Shown piece by piece: positions 33,696 to 41,981 of a stretch of DNA of 64,000 nucleotides; positions within the stretch are counted from its first letter, which is position 1, and every line of letters begins with the position of its first letter. Location: contig NZ_DASZKT010000044.1 of NCBI RefSeq assembly GCF_035552695.1, positions 58,862 through 122,861 of the forward strand. Direction: 5' to 3'. Under the pieces are notes generated by a model. The model ran no database searches. It was not told the DNA's origin and worked only from the letters and a program-made list of their open reading frames with translations. Made by a program: the position numbers and the translations under genes. This DNA is from Actinospica sp035552695. Its GTDB lineage: Bacteria > Actinomycetota > Actinomycetes > Streptomycetales > Catenulisporaceae.

Positions 33696-34664
33696 TCAGT
33701 ACCGTCCGCCCACCGGGGCGGGCAGCGCGTCGAGGTCGGCGAGGTCAGCGGGGGAGAGCTGCACCTCGCCGGCCGCGACGTTGTCGAGGAGGTACTTCGG
33801 GGTCTTGGTGCCGGGGATCGGGACGACGTAGCGGCCCCGCGCGATCACCCAGGCGAGCGCGACCTGAGCGGGCGAGATGCCGGCCCGCTCGGCGATCTCG
33901 CGGACGCGCGCGACGAGCGCGAGGTTGGCCTTGAGCGCGTCCTGCTGGAAGCGCGGGAGGCTGCGGCGGAAATCCTCCTTCGGCAGCTCGTCGAAGGACT
34001 GGAAGTTCCCGGTGAGGAAGCCGCGGCCGAGCGGGGAGAAGGGCAGGAGGGCGATGCCGTGGCTCTCGGTGTACGGCAGCACCTCGGCGAGGACGTCGCG
34101 CGTCCAGAGGGAAAACTCGGACTGGACCGAGGCCACGGGGTGCACCGAGCCGGCGCGCTCGATCTGATCGACCGTCACCTCGGACATGCCGATCGCCTTC
34201 GCCTTGCCCGCCTTCACGACCTCGGCCATCGCGCCCCACGTCTCCTCGATCGGAACGTCCGGGTCGACGCGGTGCAGCTGGTACAGGTCGACGTGGTCGG
34301 TGCCGAGCCGGGTGAGGCTCGCGTCGATCGAGGCCAGGACGTGCTCCGGGCGGCCGTTGTTGACGAACTTGAGCTCGGTCGGCCGCGCCGGGTCGCGCAC
34401 GAGGCCGACCTTCGTCGCGAGAACAGCGCGGTCCCGGCGCCCACCGGCCAGGGCGCGGCCGACGAGATCCTCGTTGGTGTACGGGCCGTAGACGTCGGCG
34501 GTGTCGATCAGCGTCGCGCCGAGGTCGAGTGCCTGGTGGATGACGGAGATCGACGTGGCCTCGTCCCGCGGCGTCTCCATGTCGTAGCTGGCGGTCATGC
34601 CCATGCAGCCGAGGCCGACGACGCCGACCTGCGGTCCGGTGGGGCCGAGAGTGGTGGTGCGCAT
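33696..34664 (-). CDS. Aldo/keto reductase
   Basis: 322 residues from ATG 34664, preceded by GAAGGGA. Family features: VVGLGCMGMTASYD, the catalytic LIDTADVYGPYTNEDLVGRAL with the D and Y of the tetrad, VLATKVGL with the lysine, DLYQLHRVDP with the histidine, and the C-terminal VPIPGTKTPKYLLDNV cofactor-binding segment. It would reduce aldehydes or ketones with NADPH; the substrate is unknown. Divergent members of this subgroup (YajO/AKR13-like) are common. The MarR gene lies 125 bases upstream on the same strand and may regulate it. Confidence 0.93.
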   Translation of the reverse strand: MRTTTLGPTGPQVGVVGLGCMGMTASYDMETPRDEATSISVIHQALDLGATLIDTADVYGPYTNEDLVGRALAGGRRDRAVLATKVGLVRDPARPTELKFVNNGRPEHVLASIDASLTRLGTDHVDLYQLHRVDPDVPIEETWGAMAEVVKAGKAKAIGMSEVTVDQIERAGSVHPVASVQSEFSLWTRDVLAEVLPYTESHGIALLPFSPLGRGFLTGNFQSFDELPKEDFRRSLPRFQQDALKANLALVARVREIAERAGISPAQVALAWVIARGRYVVPIPGTKTPKYLLDNVAAGEVQLSPADLADLDALPAPVGGRY

Positions 34665-34789
34665 GGCGCGTTCCCTTCGATCCGAGCGATGTACGGGGTA
34701 CGCCGTCAACGATCACACGGAAGACGCCGCGATGCGCGCCGCGGGAGGGGGCGGGTTCTTCCGGGTAACGTCCGTACCCCTCAGCCGGC

Positions 34790-35284
34790 TCAGCGCCGGT
34801 GCCACGGAAGCGGGTCGGACGTCACGCCCTCGATGGCCGCGTAGATGGAGGCGCTGATCTCGCCCCACTGCCGGACCTGATCCGGAGTCAGCGCGTCGAA
34901 GACGGCGTGCCGGACGGCCTCGACGTGGTCGGGGGCCGCGCGTTCCAGCAGCTCCCGGCCGGCGGGGGCGAGGGCGGCGAGCTGGCCGCGGCGGTCGGTG
35001 GGGTGCTCGCGGCGCTCGACGTAGCCGGCGTTCTCCAGACGGGTGACGGCATGCGTCAGGCGGCTGCGGGTGATCTTCATCTGTTCGGCGAGCTCGGACA
35101 TGCCCAACGCCTGATCGGGCGAATTGCTCAGCCGCGCGAGCAGCGAGTAGTCCGCATGGGTGATTCCGACATCGCGTCGCAACTGCCGGTCGAGGTAGTC
35201 CTCGAGTAGCGTGCTGCTGGCCATGTAGGCGATCCAGGCGCGGCGCTCCTCGGCGTCGAGCCAGCGCGGGGTGCTCGGGGACAT
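34790..35284 (-). CDS. MarR-family transcriptional regulator
   Basis: 164 residues with the winged-helix core ADYSLLARLSNSPDQALGMSELAEQMKITRSRLTHAVTRLENAGYVERREHPTDRRGQLAALAPAGRELLE. The DRR wing motif is intact. It is flanked by the aldo/keto reductase (same strand) and a divergent TIGR01777 epimerase, either of which could be its target. No cysteine-based redox switch is evident because the protein has no cysteines. Confidence 0.93.
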   Translation of the reverse strand: MSPSTPRWLDAEERRAWIAYMASSTLLEDYLDRQLRRDVGITHADYSLLARLSNSPDQALGMSELAEQMKITRSRLTHAVTRLENAGYVERREHPTDRRGQLAALAPAGRELLERAAPDHVEAVRHAVFDALTPDQVRQWGEISASIYAAIEGVTSDPLPWHRR

Positions 35285-35392
35285 GGTCCTGACCTTAATG
35301 GACGGGCCCGGTTCGCCTTCGCGGCGATCGGGGCGTACGATCGCTCCTGACTATGTTTGAAGTATAAAACGCTCTGCTCTCGGGAGGACGCC

Positions 35393-36298
35393 ATGCGCGT
35401 CGCGATCACCGGATCCACCGGACTCATCGGATCCGCCCTCACCCGTTCCCTCCTGCTCGACGGCCACCAGGTGCTGCGGCTGACCCGCGGCGGCTCGGCC
35501 TCGGCGGGCGACGGCAGCGAGTCGGCGACCTGGGACCCGAAGGCCGGGACCGTGCAGTCCGGCGCGCTCGAGGGCGTCGAGGCCGTCGTGCACCTCGCGG
35601 GCGCCGGCATCGGCGACAAGCGGTGGAACGACGCGTACAAGAAGGAGCTGCGGGACAGCCGCGTGCTCGGCACCCAGACGATCGCGCGGGCCGTCGCGGC
35701 CCTCGAGGTCAAGCCGCGCGTGCTGGTCTCCGCCTCGGCCGTGGGCTACTACGGAGACACCGGCGACCGCGTCGTCGACGAGAGCACCCCGGCCGGCAAG
35801 GACTTCCTCGCAGGGCTCTGCATCGAATGGGAGGATGCCGCCGCCCCGGCCGCGCAGGCGGGCATCCGCGTCGTGCACCCGCGCACCGGCCTGGTCGTCT
35901 CCGCCAAGGGCGGCGCCTGGGGCAAGCTCTTTCCGCTGTTCCGCTACGGCGTCGGCGGACGGCTCGGCTCGGGCAACCAGTACTGGCCGTTCATCGCGCT
36001 CGCCGACCACATCGCGGCGCTGCGCTTCGCCATCGACGACGACGGCGTCGTCGGCCCGCTCAACTTCGCCGCGCCCGAGCCGCTGACCAACCGCGAGATC
36101 ACGAAGGCGATGGGTCGCGCGATGCACCGCCCGACGATCGCCTCAGTGCCCGAATTCGCGCTCAAGATCGCGATCGGCGAATTCACCTCGGGCATCACCG
36201 GCAGCTGCCGCGCCGTGCCCGCGGGCCTGCTCAAGGCCGGGTTCACGTTCCAGTACCCGACGATCGAGCAGTCGCTCAACGCGGTTCTCGGCAAGTAG
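35393..36298 (+). CDS. TIGR01777-type NAD(P)-dependent epimerase/dehydratase family protein
   Basis: 301 residues from ATG 35393 with a strong GGGAGGACG site. It opens with VAITGSTGLIGSALTRSLL, the nucleotide-binding GxxGxxG. It then has EAVVHLAGAGIGDKRWNDAYKKELRDSRVLGT, SASAVGYYGDTGDRVVDE and the C-terminal DUF1731-like helices (FALKIAIGEFTSGITGSCRAVPAGLLKAGF). This subgroup (YfcH/SulA-like) has no settled substrate. A TATAAA at 35363-35368 may be its -10 element in the gap shared with the MarR gene. Confidence 0.92.
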   Translation: MRVAITGSTGLIGSALTRSLLLDGHQVLRLTRGGSASAGDGSESATWDPKAGTVQSGALEGVEAVVHLAGAGIGDKRWNDAYKKELRDSRVLGTQTIARAVAALEVKPRVLVSASAVGYYGDTGDRVVDESTPAGKDFLAGLCIEWEDAAAPAAQAGIRVVHPRTGLVVSAKGGAWGKLFPLFRYGVGGRLGSGNQYWPFIALADHIAALRFAIDDDGVVGPLNFAAPEPLTNREITKAMGRAMHRPTIASVPEFALKIAIGEFTSGITGSCRAVPAGLLKAGFTFQYPTIEQSLNAVLGK

Positions 36299-36315
36299 GC
36301 GGCGTCTAGGCGCTG

Positions 36316-37026
36316 TCATCCGAGCTTGTAGCGGTCAAGTCGTCCGCACATCCCGAACGCACGCTGCGCGGGCTCCGGTGCGTCCTCGACTCGCAGCGCG
36401 GCGTCGAGAAGATGGTCGATCCGGCCCTGTCTCAGTGCCGTGAGCTCGTCAGCGGTGCGTTCGGCGGCGGCGAGGGCTCCGGAACGCAGCACCTTCTCCC
36501 AGGAGTCGAAGAGCTCTGATCGCAGCCGAACGGCTTGACGGTAGAACTCCGCCAAGGGGCCGGGATCGCCGGCGGCGACCGCGTCGAGGAGCGACAGGTA
36601 ACCCGCGACGGCCAGGTCACGGCGTCTCCGGGCGCCCGCGTCGTCCTCGGCCGTCGCGGCGAGCCGGTAGCTGTCCGCCGACTCGAGATGCTCGGGCGGG
36701 AAGGTGAGCACCGCGTCGCCCGCCTCGGGCAGGCCGCTGTTCTGCATCACGACCACGACCTTGAGCGCGCCGTCCAGATTCACCGCGCGGTGCACGGTGC
36801 CAGGCCCGAACCAGGCGACGACACCGGCATGCAGCGGCGTACGTTCCAGCCCCGCGACGGTAAGCGTGTGCAGCGCGCCGCGTCCGCCGACGACCAGGTA
36901 CGCCTCCGTGCAGGCCAGATGCACGTGCGGGGACCCGCCGCAGAGCCCGTCCTCGGCGGACCAGTCGTAGACCCGCAGCCCCGAAACGGCCGCGGCACCC
37001 GGGAATGCCGGGCGCGCGGTCACCAT
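36316..37026 (-). CDS. Cupin-domain protein
   Basis: 236 residues. The cupin motifs are HVHLACTEAYLVVGGRG (metal-binding histidines and glutamate) and PGTVHRAVN (second histidine) within the first 110 residues; the remaining helical part is unassigned. It overlaps the upstream DUF6807 gene by 7 bases and is the third gene of a three-gene operon. A sugar-binding or isomerase role is suggested by the neighbours but not demonstrated by sequence. Confidence 0.8.
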   Translation of the reverse strand: MVTARPAFPGAAAVSGLRVYDWSAEDGLCGGSPHVHLACTEAYLVVGGRGALHTLTVAGLERTPLHAGVVAWFGPGTVHRAVNLDGALKVVVVMQNSGLPEAGDAVLTFPPEHLESADSYRLAATAEDDAGARRRRDLAVAGYLSLLDAVAAGDPGPLAEFYRQAVRLRSELFDSWEKVLRSGALAAAERTADELTALRQGRIDHLLDAALRVEDAPEPAQRAFGMCGRLDRYKLG

Positions 37027-37943
37027 GACTGCCCCGCGAGGTGGGCCTCGACGCGTGCGCGGTCCCAGGCGCCGTCCGCGATGGTGACGCGGTAGCTGCG
37101 GGTCAGCGTCTCGTCCGCTGGCAAGTCCAAGCCCTGATAATAGGCGAGCGACGGGTTGACCGCGGCGAACGGCTCGCTGCGCACGAACCAGTACGGCTCA
37201 CCGCCAGCCGTGTCGGGCGCGGCGCGGAAGACGAGCGTCGCGCGCCCGTCGATTCCGTCGAACTCCCCGCTGTACGCGAGCCAAGGCGCGCGTTGGCCCA
37301 TCACTTCCGGGCCTTCGAGCCCGCCACCTGCGATCACGCTCCCGCCCGCGAACGACCGTGGCCCGCGCCAGAAGAATCCGCTGTAGCCCGCGAGGACGCG
37401 GCCGAACACGGTCGGGCTGCCGATATCCAGCACGCGGCCGCTGACGTTGAGCAGTTCGGTGTCGAATTGCAGCGTCCACCGACCGTCTTCCGGGTCGACG
37501 TCGAGCACTGCGATCCGCCGCGTCTCGGCGATCCGGTGCTCGCCGTCCGCAGAGATCCAATCGATGTGCTCTGAGAAGCCGTCGGCGTCGAAGGACTCGA
37601 ACTCCCGGTGCGCGAGGCTGCCGACGTTCGGCAGGTTCACGTACCCGTGACCATCGTCGCCGTGCACGTACGTACCGCCGCCCCAGAAGTTCTGACCGGA
37701 CAGGTGCGAGATCGTCATCGCCAGGCCCTTGTGCCAGCGGTGGTCGTTCGGCCGATGGTTGGTCACCGTGCCGCCGCCGAGCGTCCGGAGCGGATGGAAG
37801 TAAGGGGCCGGACATTCGAACGGATCGAGTGCGGGCCGGTAGCTGTATCGGAACAGCTCGCGGTCGCCCACGCGAGCCGCGATTACGGACGCATCCGCAT
37901 TGTCATCGAGGAGCGCGGAGGTGAGTTCATCGGTCGCCGTCAT
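37020..37943 (-). CDS. DUF6807 (PmoA-like) family protein
   Basis: 307 residues. Signature segments are APYFHPLRTLGGGTVTNHRPNDHRWHKGLAMTISHLSGQNFWGGGTYV and the later GYSGFFWRGPRSFAGG with PWLAYSGEFDG. The family was named after a methane-oxidation locus, but actinobacterial members usually sit with Gfo/Idh/MocA oxidoreductases in carbohydrate loci, as here, and are not methane monooxygenase subunits. The start overlaps the upstream oxidoreductase stop as ATGA. Function in this operon is unknown. Confidence 0.88.
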   Translation of the reverse strand: MTATDELTSALLDDNADASVIAARVGDRELFRYSYRPALDPFECPAPYFHPLRTLGGGTVTNHRPNDHRWHKGLAMTISHLSGQNFWGGGTYVHGDDGHGYVNLPNVGSLAHREFESFDADGFSEHIDWISADGEHRIAETRRIAVLDVDPEDGRWTLQFDTELLNVSGRVLDIGSPTVFGRVLAGYSGFFWRGPRSFAGGSVIAGGGLEGPEVMGQRAPWLAYSGEFDGIDGRATLVFRAAPDTAGGEPYWFVRSEPFAAVNPSLAYYQGLDLPADETLTRSYRVTIADGAWDRARVEAHLAGQSW

Positions 37944-39037
37944 GGTCTGTGCCTCCCGTCGAGCCGGTGGTAGAAGGGGTCGTGCGGGCCGAGATCCTCG
38001 CGGCGCACCGGCACACCAGTGGCCGCGGCCCGGTAGATCGCCGTGGCCAGCTCAAGCGTCGCGCGCCCGTCGGCTCCGCTGAGCGGAGGACGTCGCCCCT
38101 GCTCCCAGGCGTCTATCACGTGGGGGAGCAGAGCCTGATGCGAGCTAGGAGTGTCAGGATGCTCTATTCGCCAGACCCCGCTGACATTCGCGTGCGGAGC
38201 AGGAGTGAAGGTCCAGTCGTCGTCGCCGTATCCGTACAGGTGCCTGACCTCGACGCTCGCGTTCGTGAAGTCGAAGCGCAGGTAGCTCTCCTCGCGCGGT
38301 GACAGAACACTGTTGAGCACGGTCGCGATCGCGCCGGATGCGAAGCGGACGACGGCCGCGGACACATCCTCCGTCTCGACATCGCGGTCCAGGGTGCCGG
38401 TCATCGCGCGGACCTCGTCCCACTCGCCGAGCACGGCGAGCATCAGATCCATCTGGTGGATGCCGTGGCCCATGGTCGGCCCGCCGCCCTCGGTGTCCCA
38501 GCGGCCGCGCCAGGGCACCTCGTAGTACGCGTGATCCCGGTACCAGGCCGTCACGCACTGGGCGACCAGCGGTTTCCCGAGCGTGCCCGCGCGAGCGAGT
38601 CCGGCCAGCCGTAGCCCGGCCGACCCGAAGCGGTGCTGGAAGACGACCGACGCGTAAGGACCCGAAGGAACCGTGCCCTCGGCGGCGGTGATCCGGTCGT
38701 ACTCGGCCAGGCTGCGCGCGGGCGGCTTCTCGATGAGCACCCACGCACCGGCGTCGAGGCACTGGATCGCGTCCGCGGCGTGCGCGGCCGGCGGGGTGCA
38801 CAGGTGTACGAGGTCTGGCTTGTCACGTTCGAGGAGTTCGGCGAGGTCGGCGCGTGCGGCCGGAATCCCGTGCCGGGCCGTGAAATCGGCGAGCCGCGCC
38901 GGATCGGTGTCGAGGGCGGCGACCACCGTGACACGGTCGCCGAGAGATCGAAGAGCGGGCAGATGGGCGTTTTCCGCGATGCCGCCGGTACCCACGAGCG
39001 CGACACGCGCCGGGCGCGGCGAACCGATTGAAGCCAC
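37940..39037 (-). CDS. Gfo/Idh/MocA-family oxidoreductase
   Basis: 365 residues. The Rossmann motif ALVGTGGIAENAHLPAL and the EKP motif (VLIEKPPARSL) are present. The second domain contains GGGPTMGHGIHQMDLMLAVLGEWDEV with the catalytic-type H..D. It should oxidise or isomerise a sugar or sugar acid with NAD(P). It is the first gene of the operon that also holds the DUF6807 and cupin genes, and is divergent from the PucR gene, which is 108 bases away. Confidence 0.92.
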   Translation of the reverse strand: MASIGSPRPARVALVGTGGIAENAHLPALRSLGDRVTVVAALDTDPARLADFTARHGIPAARADLAELLERDKPDLVHLCTPPAAHAADAIQCLDAGAWVLIEKPPARSLAEYDRITAAEGTVPSGPYASVVFQHRFGSAGLRLAGLARAGTLGKPLVAQCVTAWYRDHAYYEVPWRGRWDTEGGGPTMGHGIHQMDLMLAVLGEWDEVRAMTGTLDRDVETEDVSAAVVRFASGAIATVLNSVLSPREESYLRFDFTNASVEVRHLYGYGDDDWTFTPAPHANVSGVWRIEHPDTPSSHQALLPHVIDAWEQGRRPPLSGADGRATLELATAIYRAAATGVPVRREDLGPHDPFYHRLDGRHRP

Positions 39038-39145
39038 GCGTCGAATCTATCGCAAATCAGCCCACATCCCACAGGAACCGATGGGTGTGGTCGTGCCGAG
39101 ATTCCACAGTATGCACGGGTCAACGACCCTCTCGTACTCGCCGAC

Positions 39146-40207
39146 ATGACAGCGGTCTCGCTCGCCGGGCTTCGCTCCTGGCTCGACTTCCTGGAACAGG
39201 ACCGGCCGGTCGACGCGGATTTGCTGCGGCCCGTGCTGGAGGCGATCCGCCGTCGCGCGATCCAGGGCGTCGGCATGGACGCGATGATGCGCGCGTACCG
39301 AATCGCCGCGCGTGTCGTGTGGCAGGAGACCCTTGAGTTGCCGGTCGACCAGGATTTGATCGCGCCGCTTTCGACGCGCATGCTCGAATTCACCGACCGG
39401 CTCACCACGGCCGCCGAGCAGGCGTACGCCGACGAAGCCTTGCGCTCGGCGCACGAGCCGGAACTCAGCCGCTCGGCCCTGTTCGAGGCGATCCTCTCCG
39501 ACCGCGGGCGCGATCAGTACCACCACGCGGTCAAGCTCAACGCGCCGCACTGCGTCGTCGTGGTCGAAGTCCCGCAGCAGGCTCGCATCTCCTTGGACGA
39601 CGTGGCCGCCGCGCTCGTCCGCGAGGTGCGCGCGGGCTATTGGACGACGCGGTTGCGCAGCGTCGTCGCGGCGTGTCCGGTCGACTCCGCGGGTGGCCGG
39701 GACGCATTGCTGCGCCGGCTCGCCCGCTTCACCAACGCCCGCACGCCCTTCACCGTCGCGGTGGGCGCGATCGCCGAAGGGCCCGACGAGATCCGGCACA
39801 GCTACCGCGAGGCGGTCGACGCGATGCAGGTCGGCACGCGGCTGAGTTCAACGCCGAGCGCCATATACGACTGCCAGGAACTCGCGCCGCTCGCCTCGCT
39901 CGTCGCCGACCCCGACCGGGCACGCCGATTCGCCCAGGGCTGCCTGCGTCCGCTCGGACGGCTGGCGGACCGAAGCTGGGTGCTGCCGACGCTCTCGGCC
40001 TATCTGCGGTGTCAGGGCAAGCTGAAAGAAGTCGCCGCCGATCTCGCCGTGCATCCCAATACCGTGCGCTATCGGCTCAACGAACTGCGGCCCTTTCTCG
40101 ATTCGCACGCGGGCGACGGAGACCAGTCCGCGGCCCTGCTGCTGGCCGTGCGCGTGCACGAGTATCTGGGCGAGTCGCAGCCGCAGAGCGCCGACGCGTC
40201 CCGGTAA
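39146..40207 (+). CDS. PucR-family transcriptional regulator
   Basis: 353 residues. An N-terminal domain with RRRAIQGVGMDAMMRAYRIAARVVWQETLE, a GGDEF-like middle part, and the C-terminal PucR helix-turn-helix LRCQGKLKEVAADLAVHPNTVRYRLNELRPFL. The LAVHPNTVRYRL sequence is typical of the CdaR/PucR output domain. Its divergence from the cupin/DUF6807/oxidoreductase operon suggests that it activates that operon in response to a substrate. The ligand cannot be inferred. Confidence 0.9.
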   Translation: MTAVSLAGLRSWLDFLEQDRPVDADLLRPVLEAIRRRAIQGVGMDAMMRAYRIAARVVWQETLELPVDQDLIAPLSTRMLEFTDRLTTAAEQAYADEALRSAHEPELSRSALFEAILSDRGRDQYHHAVKLNAPHCVVVVEVPQQARISLDDVAAALVREVRAGYWTTRLRSVVAACPVDSAGGRDALLRRLARFTNARTPFTVAVGAIAEGPDEIRHSYREAVDAMQVGTRLSSTPSAIYDCQELAPLASLVADPDRARRFAQGCLRPLGRLADRSWVLPTLSAYLRCQGKLKEVAADLAVHPNTVRYRLNELRPFLDSHAGDGDQSAALLLAVRVHEYLGESQPQSADASR

Positions 40208-40250
40208 CGTCCTCGCAGACGACGCGACACGCCCGGGATCTGGACCGACT

Positions 40251-40276
40251 TGCATAGTCGTGCAGTCGAGTGCATA
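40251..40276. promoter_or_regulatory. ARG-box-like triple TGCA array before argG
   Basis: TGCA occurs at 40251, 40261 and 40271, exactly 10 bases apart, and the outer two are TGCATA. Streptomyces ARG boxes recognised by ArgR are built of TGCATA-like half-sites, so this fits an ArgR operator. Its right end overlaps the -10 element at 40275-40280, consistent with repression by arginine. Confidence 0.6.
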
Positions 40277-40280
40277 TAAT
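40275..40280 (+). promoter_or_regulatory. -10 element of a probable leaderless argG promoter
   Basis: A perfect TATAAT lies 7 bases upstream of the GTG start codon at 40288. Transcription would therefore begin at or next to the start codon, with no room for a ribosome-binding site. TTGCAT (40250-40255) could act as a poor -35. Confidence 0.6.
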
Positions 40281-40287
40281 TCTGATC

Positions 40288-41742
40288 GTGTCCAAGGTAC
40301 TCACCTCCCTCCCTGTCGGGGAACGTGTCGGAATCGCCTTCTCCGGAGGGCTCGACACGTCCGTAGCTGTCGCGTGGATGCGCGAGAAGGGCGCTGTGCC
40401 CTGCGCGTACACGGCCGACATCGGCCAGTACGACGAGGCCGACATCGCCTCGGTGCCCGACCGTGCCGCGGAGTACGGCGCCGAGCTCGCCCGGCTCGTC
40501 GACTGCCGTGCCGCGCTGGTGGAGGAGGGCCTGGCGGCGCTCGCCTGCGGTGCGTTCCACATCAAGTCGGGCGGCCGCACCTACTTCAACACCACCCCGC
40601 TCGGCCGCGCCGTGACCGGCACCCTGCTGGTGCGCGCCATGCTCGAGGACGGCGTGCAGATCTGGGGCGACGGCTCGACCTACAAGGGCAACGACATCGA
40701 GCGCTTCTACCGGTACGGCCTGCTGGCCAACCCCTCGCTGCGCATCTACAAGCCCTGGCTCGACGCGGACTTCGTCAACGAGCTCGGCGGCCGCACCGAG
40801 ATGTCCGAGTGGCTGCTCGCCCGCAAGCTGCCGTACCGCTCCAGCAAGGAGAAGGCCTACTCCACGGACGCCAACCTGTGGGGCGCGACGCACGAGGCCA
40901 AGTCGCTCGAGCACCTCGACACCGGCATCGAGATCGTCGAGCCGATCATGGGTGTGCGCTTCTGGGATCCCGCGGTGAGCATCGAGCCCGAGGGCGTGAC
41001 GATCGGCTTCGAGCGGGGCCGGCCGGTCACGATCAACGGCAAGCGCTTCGACACCGCCCTGGAGCTGGTGCTGGAGGCCAACGCGATCGGCGGTCGGCAC
41101 GGCCTCGGCATGTCGGACCAGATCGAGAACCGCATCATCGAGGCCAAGAGCCGCGGCATCTACGAGGCGCCCGGAATGGCCCTGCTGCACGCGGCCTACG
41201 AGCGCCTGGTCAACGCGGTCCACAATGAGGACACCGTCGCCAGCTACCACAACGAGGGCCGCCGCCTCGGCCGCCTGATGTACGAGGGCCGCTGGCTGGA
41301 CCCGCAGTCGCTGATGCTCCGCGAGTCGCTGCAGCGCTGGGTCGGCATGGCCGTCACCGGCGAGGTCACGCTGCGGCTGCGGCGCGGCGAGGACTACTCG
41401 ATCCTGGAGACGAGCGGCCCGGCGTTCAGCTACCACCCGGACAAGCTCTCCATGGAGCGCACCGAGGACGCCGCCTTCGGCCCGGTCGACCGAATCGGCC
41501 AGCTGACGATGCGCAACCTCGACATCGCCGACTCGCGCGCGAAACTGGAGCAGTATGCCAGCCTCGGCATGGTCGGCACCGCGCAGGTGGCGCTCACCGG
41601 TGCCGGTCAGAGTACTGCGCTGATCGGCGCGCTGTCGGAGGGCGGCGCCGAGGCGATCGCCGAGCGCGGCGACGCGATCCCCGCCGAGCTCCCGGACGAG
41701 GAGCTGCTGAACCGCACCGCCCTCGAGTCCGGCACGGACTGA
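40288..41742 (+). CDS. argG: Argininosuccinate synthase
   Basis: 484 residues from the GTG at 40288. The ATP-binding P-loop-like motif FSGGLDTSVAVAWMRE is followed by YTADIGQYDEADI, GGRTYFNTTPLGRAVTG, the aspartate/citrulline-binding GDGSTYKGNDIERFYRYG and KPWLDADFVNELGGR, matching the longer E. coli-like ArgG class. It condenses citrulline and aspartate with ATP in the penultimate step of arginine synthesis. It is a stand-alone gene with an ARG-box-like control region and two hairpins downstream. Confidence 0.95.
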   Translation: MSKVLTSLPVGERVGIAFSGGLDTSVAVAWMREKGAVPCAYTADIGQYDEADIASVPDRAAEYGAELARLVDCRAALVEEGLAALACGAFHIKSGGRTYFNTTPLGRAVTGTLLVRAMLEDGVQIWGDGSTYKGNDIERFYRYGLLANPSLRIYKPWLDADFVNELGGRTEMSEWLLARKLPYRSSKEKAYSTDANLWGATHEAKSLEHLDTGIEIVEPIMGVRFWDPAVSIEPEGVTIGFERGRPVTINGKRFDTALELVLEANAIGGRHGLGMSDQIENRIIEAKSRGIYEAPGMALLHAAYERLVNAVHNEDTVASYHNEGRRLGRLMYEGRWLDPQSLMLRESLQRWVGMAVTGEVTLRLRRGEDYSILETSGPAFSYHPDKLSMERTEDAAFGPVDRIGQLTMRNLDIADSRAKLEQYASLGMVGTAQVALTGAGQSTALIGALSEGGAEAIAERGDAIPAELPDEELLNRTALESGTD

Positions 41743-41796
41743 AACTGACAGCCGCTCACAGAATCGTGCCCCTCACGTCGGATAGCTCCTCAATAC

Positions 41797-41818
41797 GAGG
41801 TCTTCACGAGGACCTCGA
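41797..41818 (+). terminator. Short hairpin after argG
   Basis: A 7-base-pair stem, CGAGGTC against GACCTCG, with a loop of about eight bases lies about 55 bases after the argG stop. It is a weak secondary structure ahead of the stronger terminator at 41834-41874. Confidence 0.4.
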
Positions 41819-41833
41819 AGAAGACATTCACGC

Positions 41834-41874
41834 GTCAAGAGGCCCGCTGCGTTGATCGCGGCGGGCCTCTTGAC
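41834..41874. terminator. Strong hairpin terminator after argG
   Basis: A perfect 14-base-pair stem (GTCAAGAGGCCCGC, 41834-41847, with its complement at 41861-41874) and a 13-base loop. It lies in the gene-free gap between argG and the secreted protein. No T-run follows, as expected in a high-GC actinomycete. Confidence 0.8.
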
Positions 41875-41907
41875 GGTCCTCCGGACGCGAAGTACTTTCC
41901 CCTCCGA

Positions 41908-41925
41908 GTTAGTAAATCTAACTAA
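41908..41925. promoter_or_regulatory. TTAGT/ACTAA inverted repeat before the secreted protein gene
   Basis: GTTAGTAAATCTAACTAA contains overlapping inverted repeats (GTTAG-CTAAC and TTAGT-ACTAA) in an AT-rich island 57 bases before the start codon. The reverse strand reads TTTACTAA, the half-site also seen at the glucosaminidase promoter. It is probably an operator overlapping the promoter. Confidence 0.6.
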
Positions 41926-41981
41926 TTCGATGCATCGGCCTTGGGGGGTCGGTGCCTGAGAATGGAGAGGATCACCCACAC

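Noticed and set aside
37020..37943. Methane monooxygenase subunit PmoA
   Set aside because: The family name is historical. There are no membrane spans or metal ligands of PmoA, and the context is carbohydrate-like.
41773..41979. A 68-codon minus-strand frame after argG
   Set aside because: It lies over the two hairpins and an operator-like palindrome, has no ribosome site and no recognisable composition.
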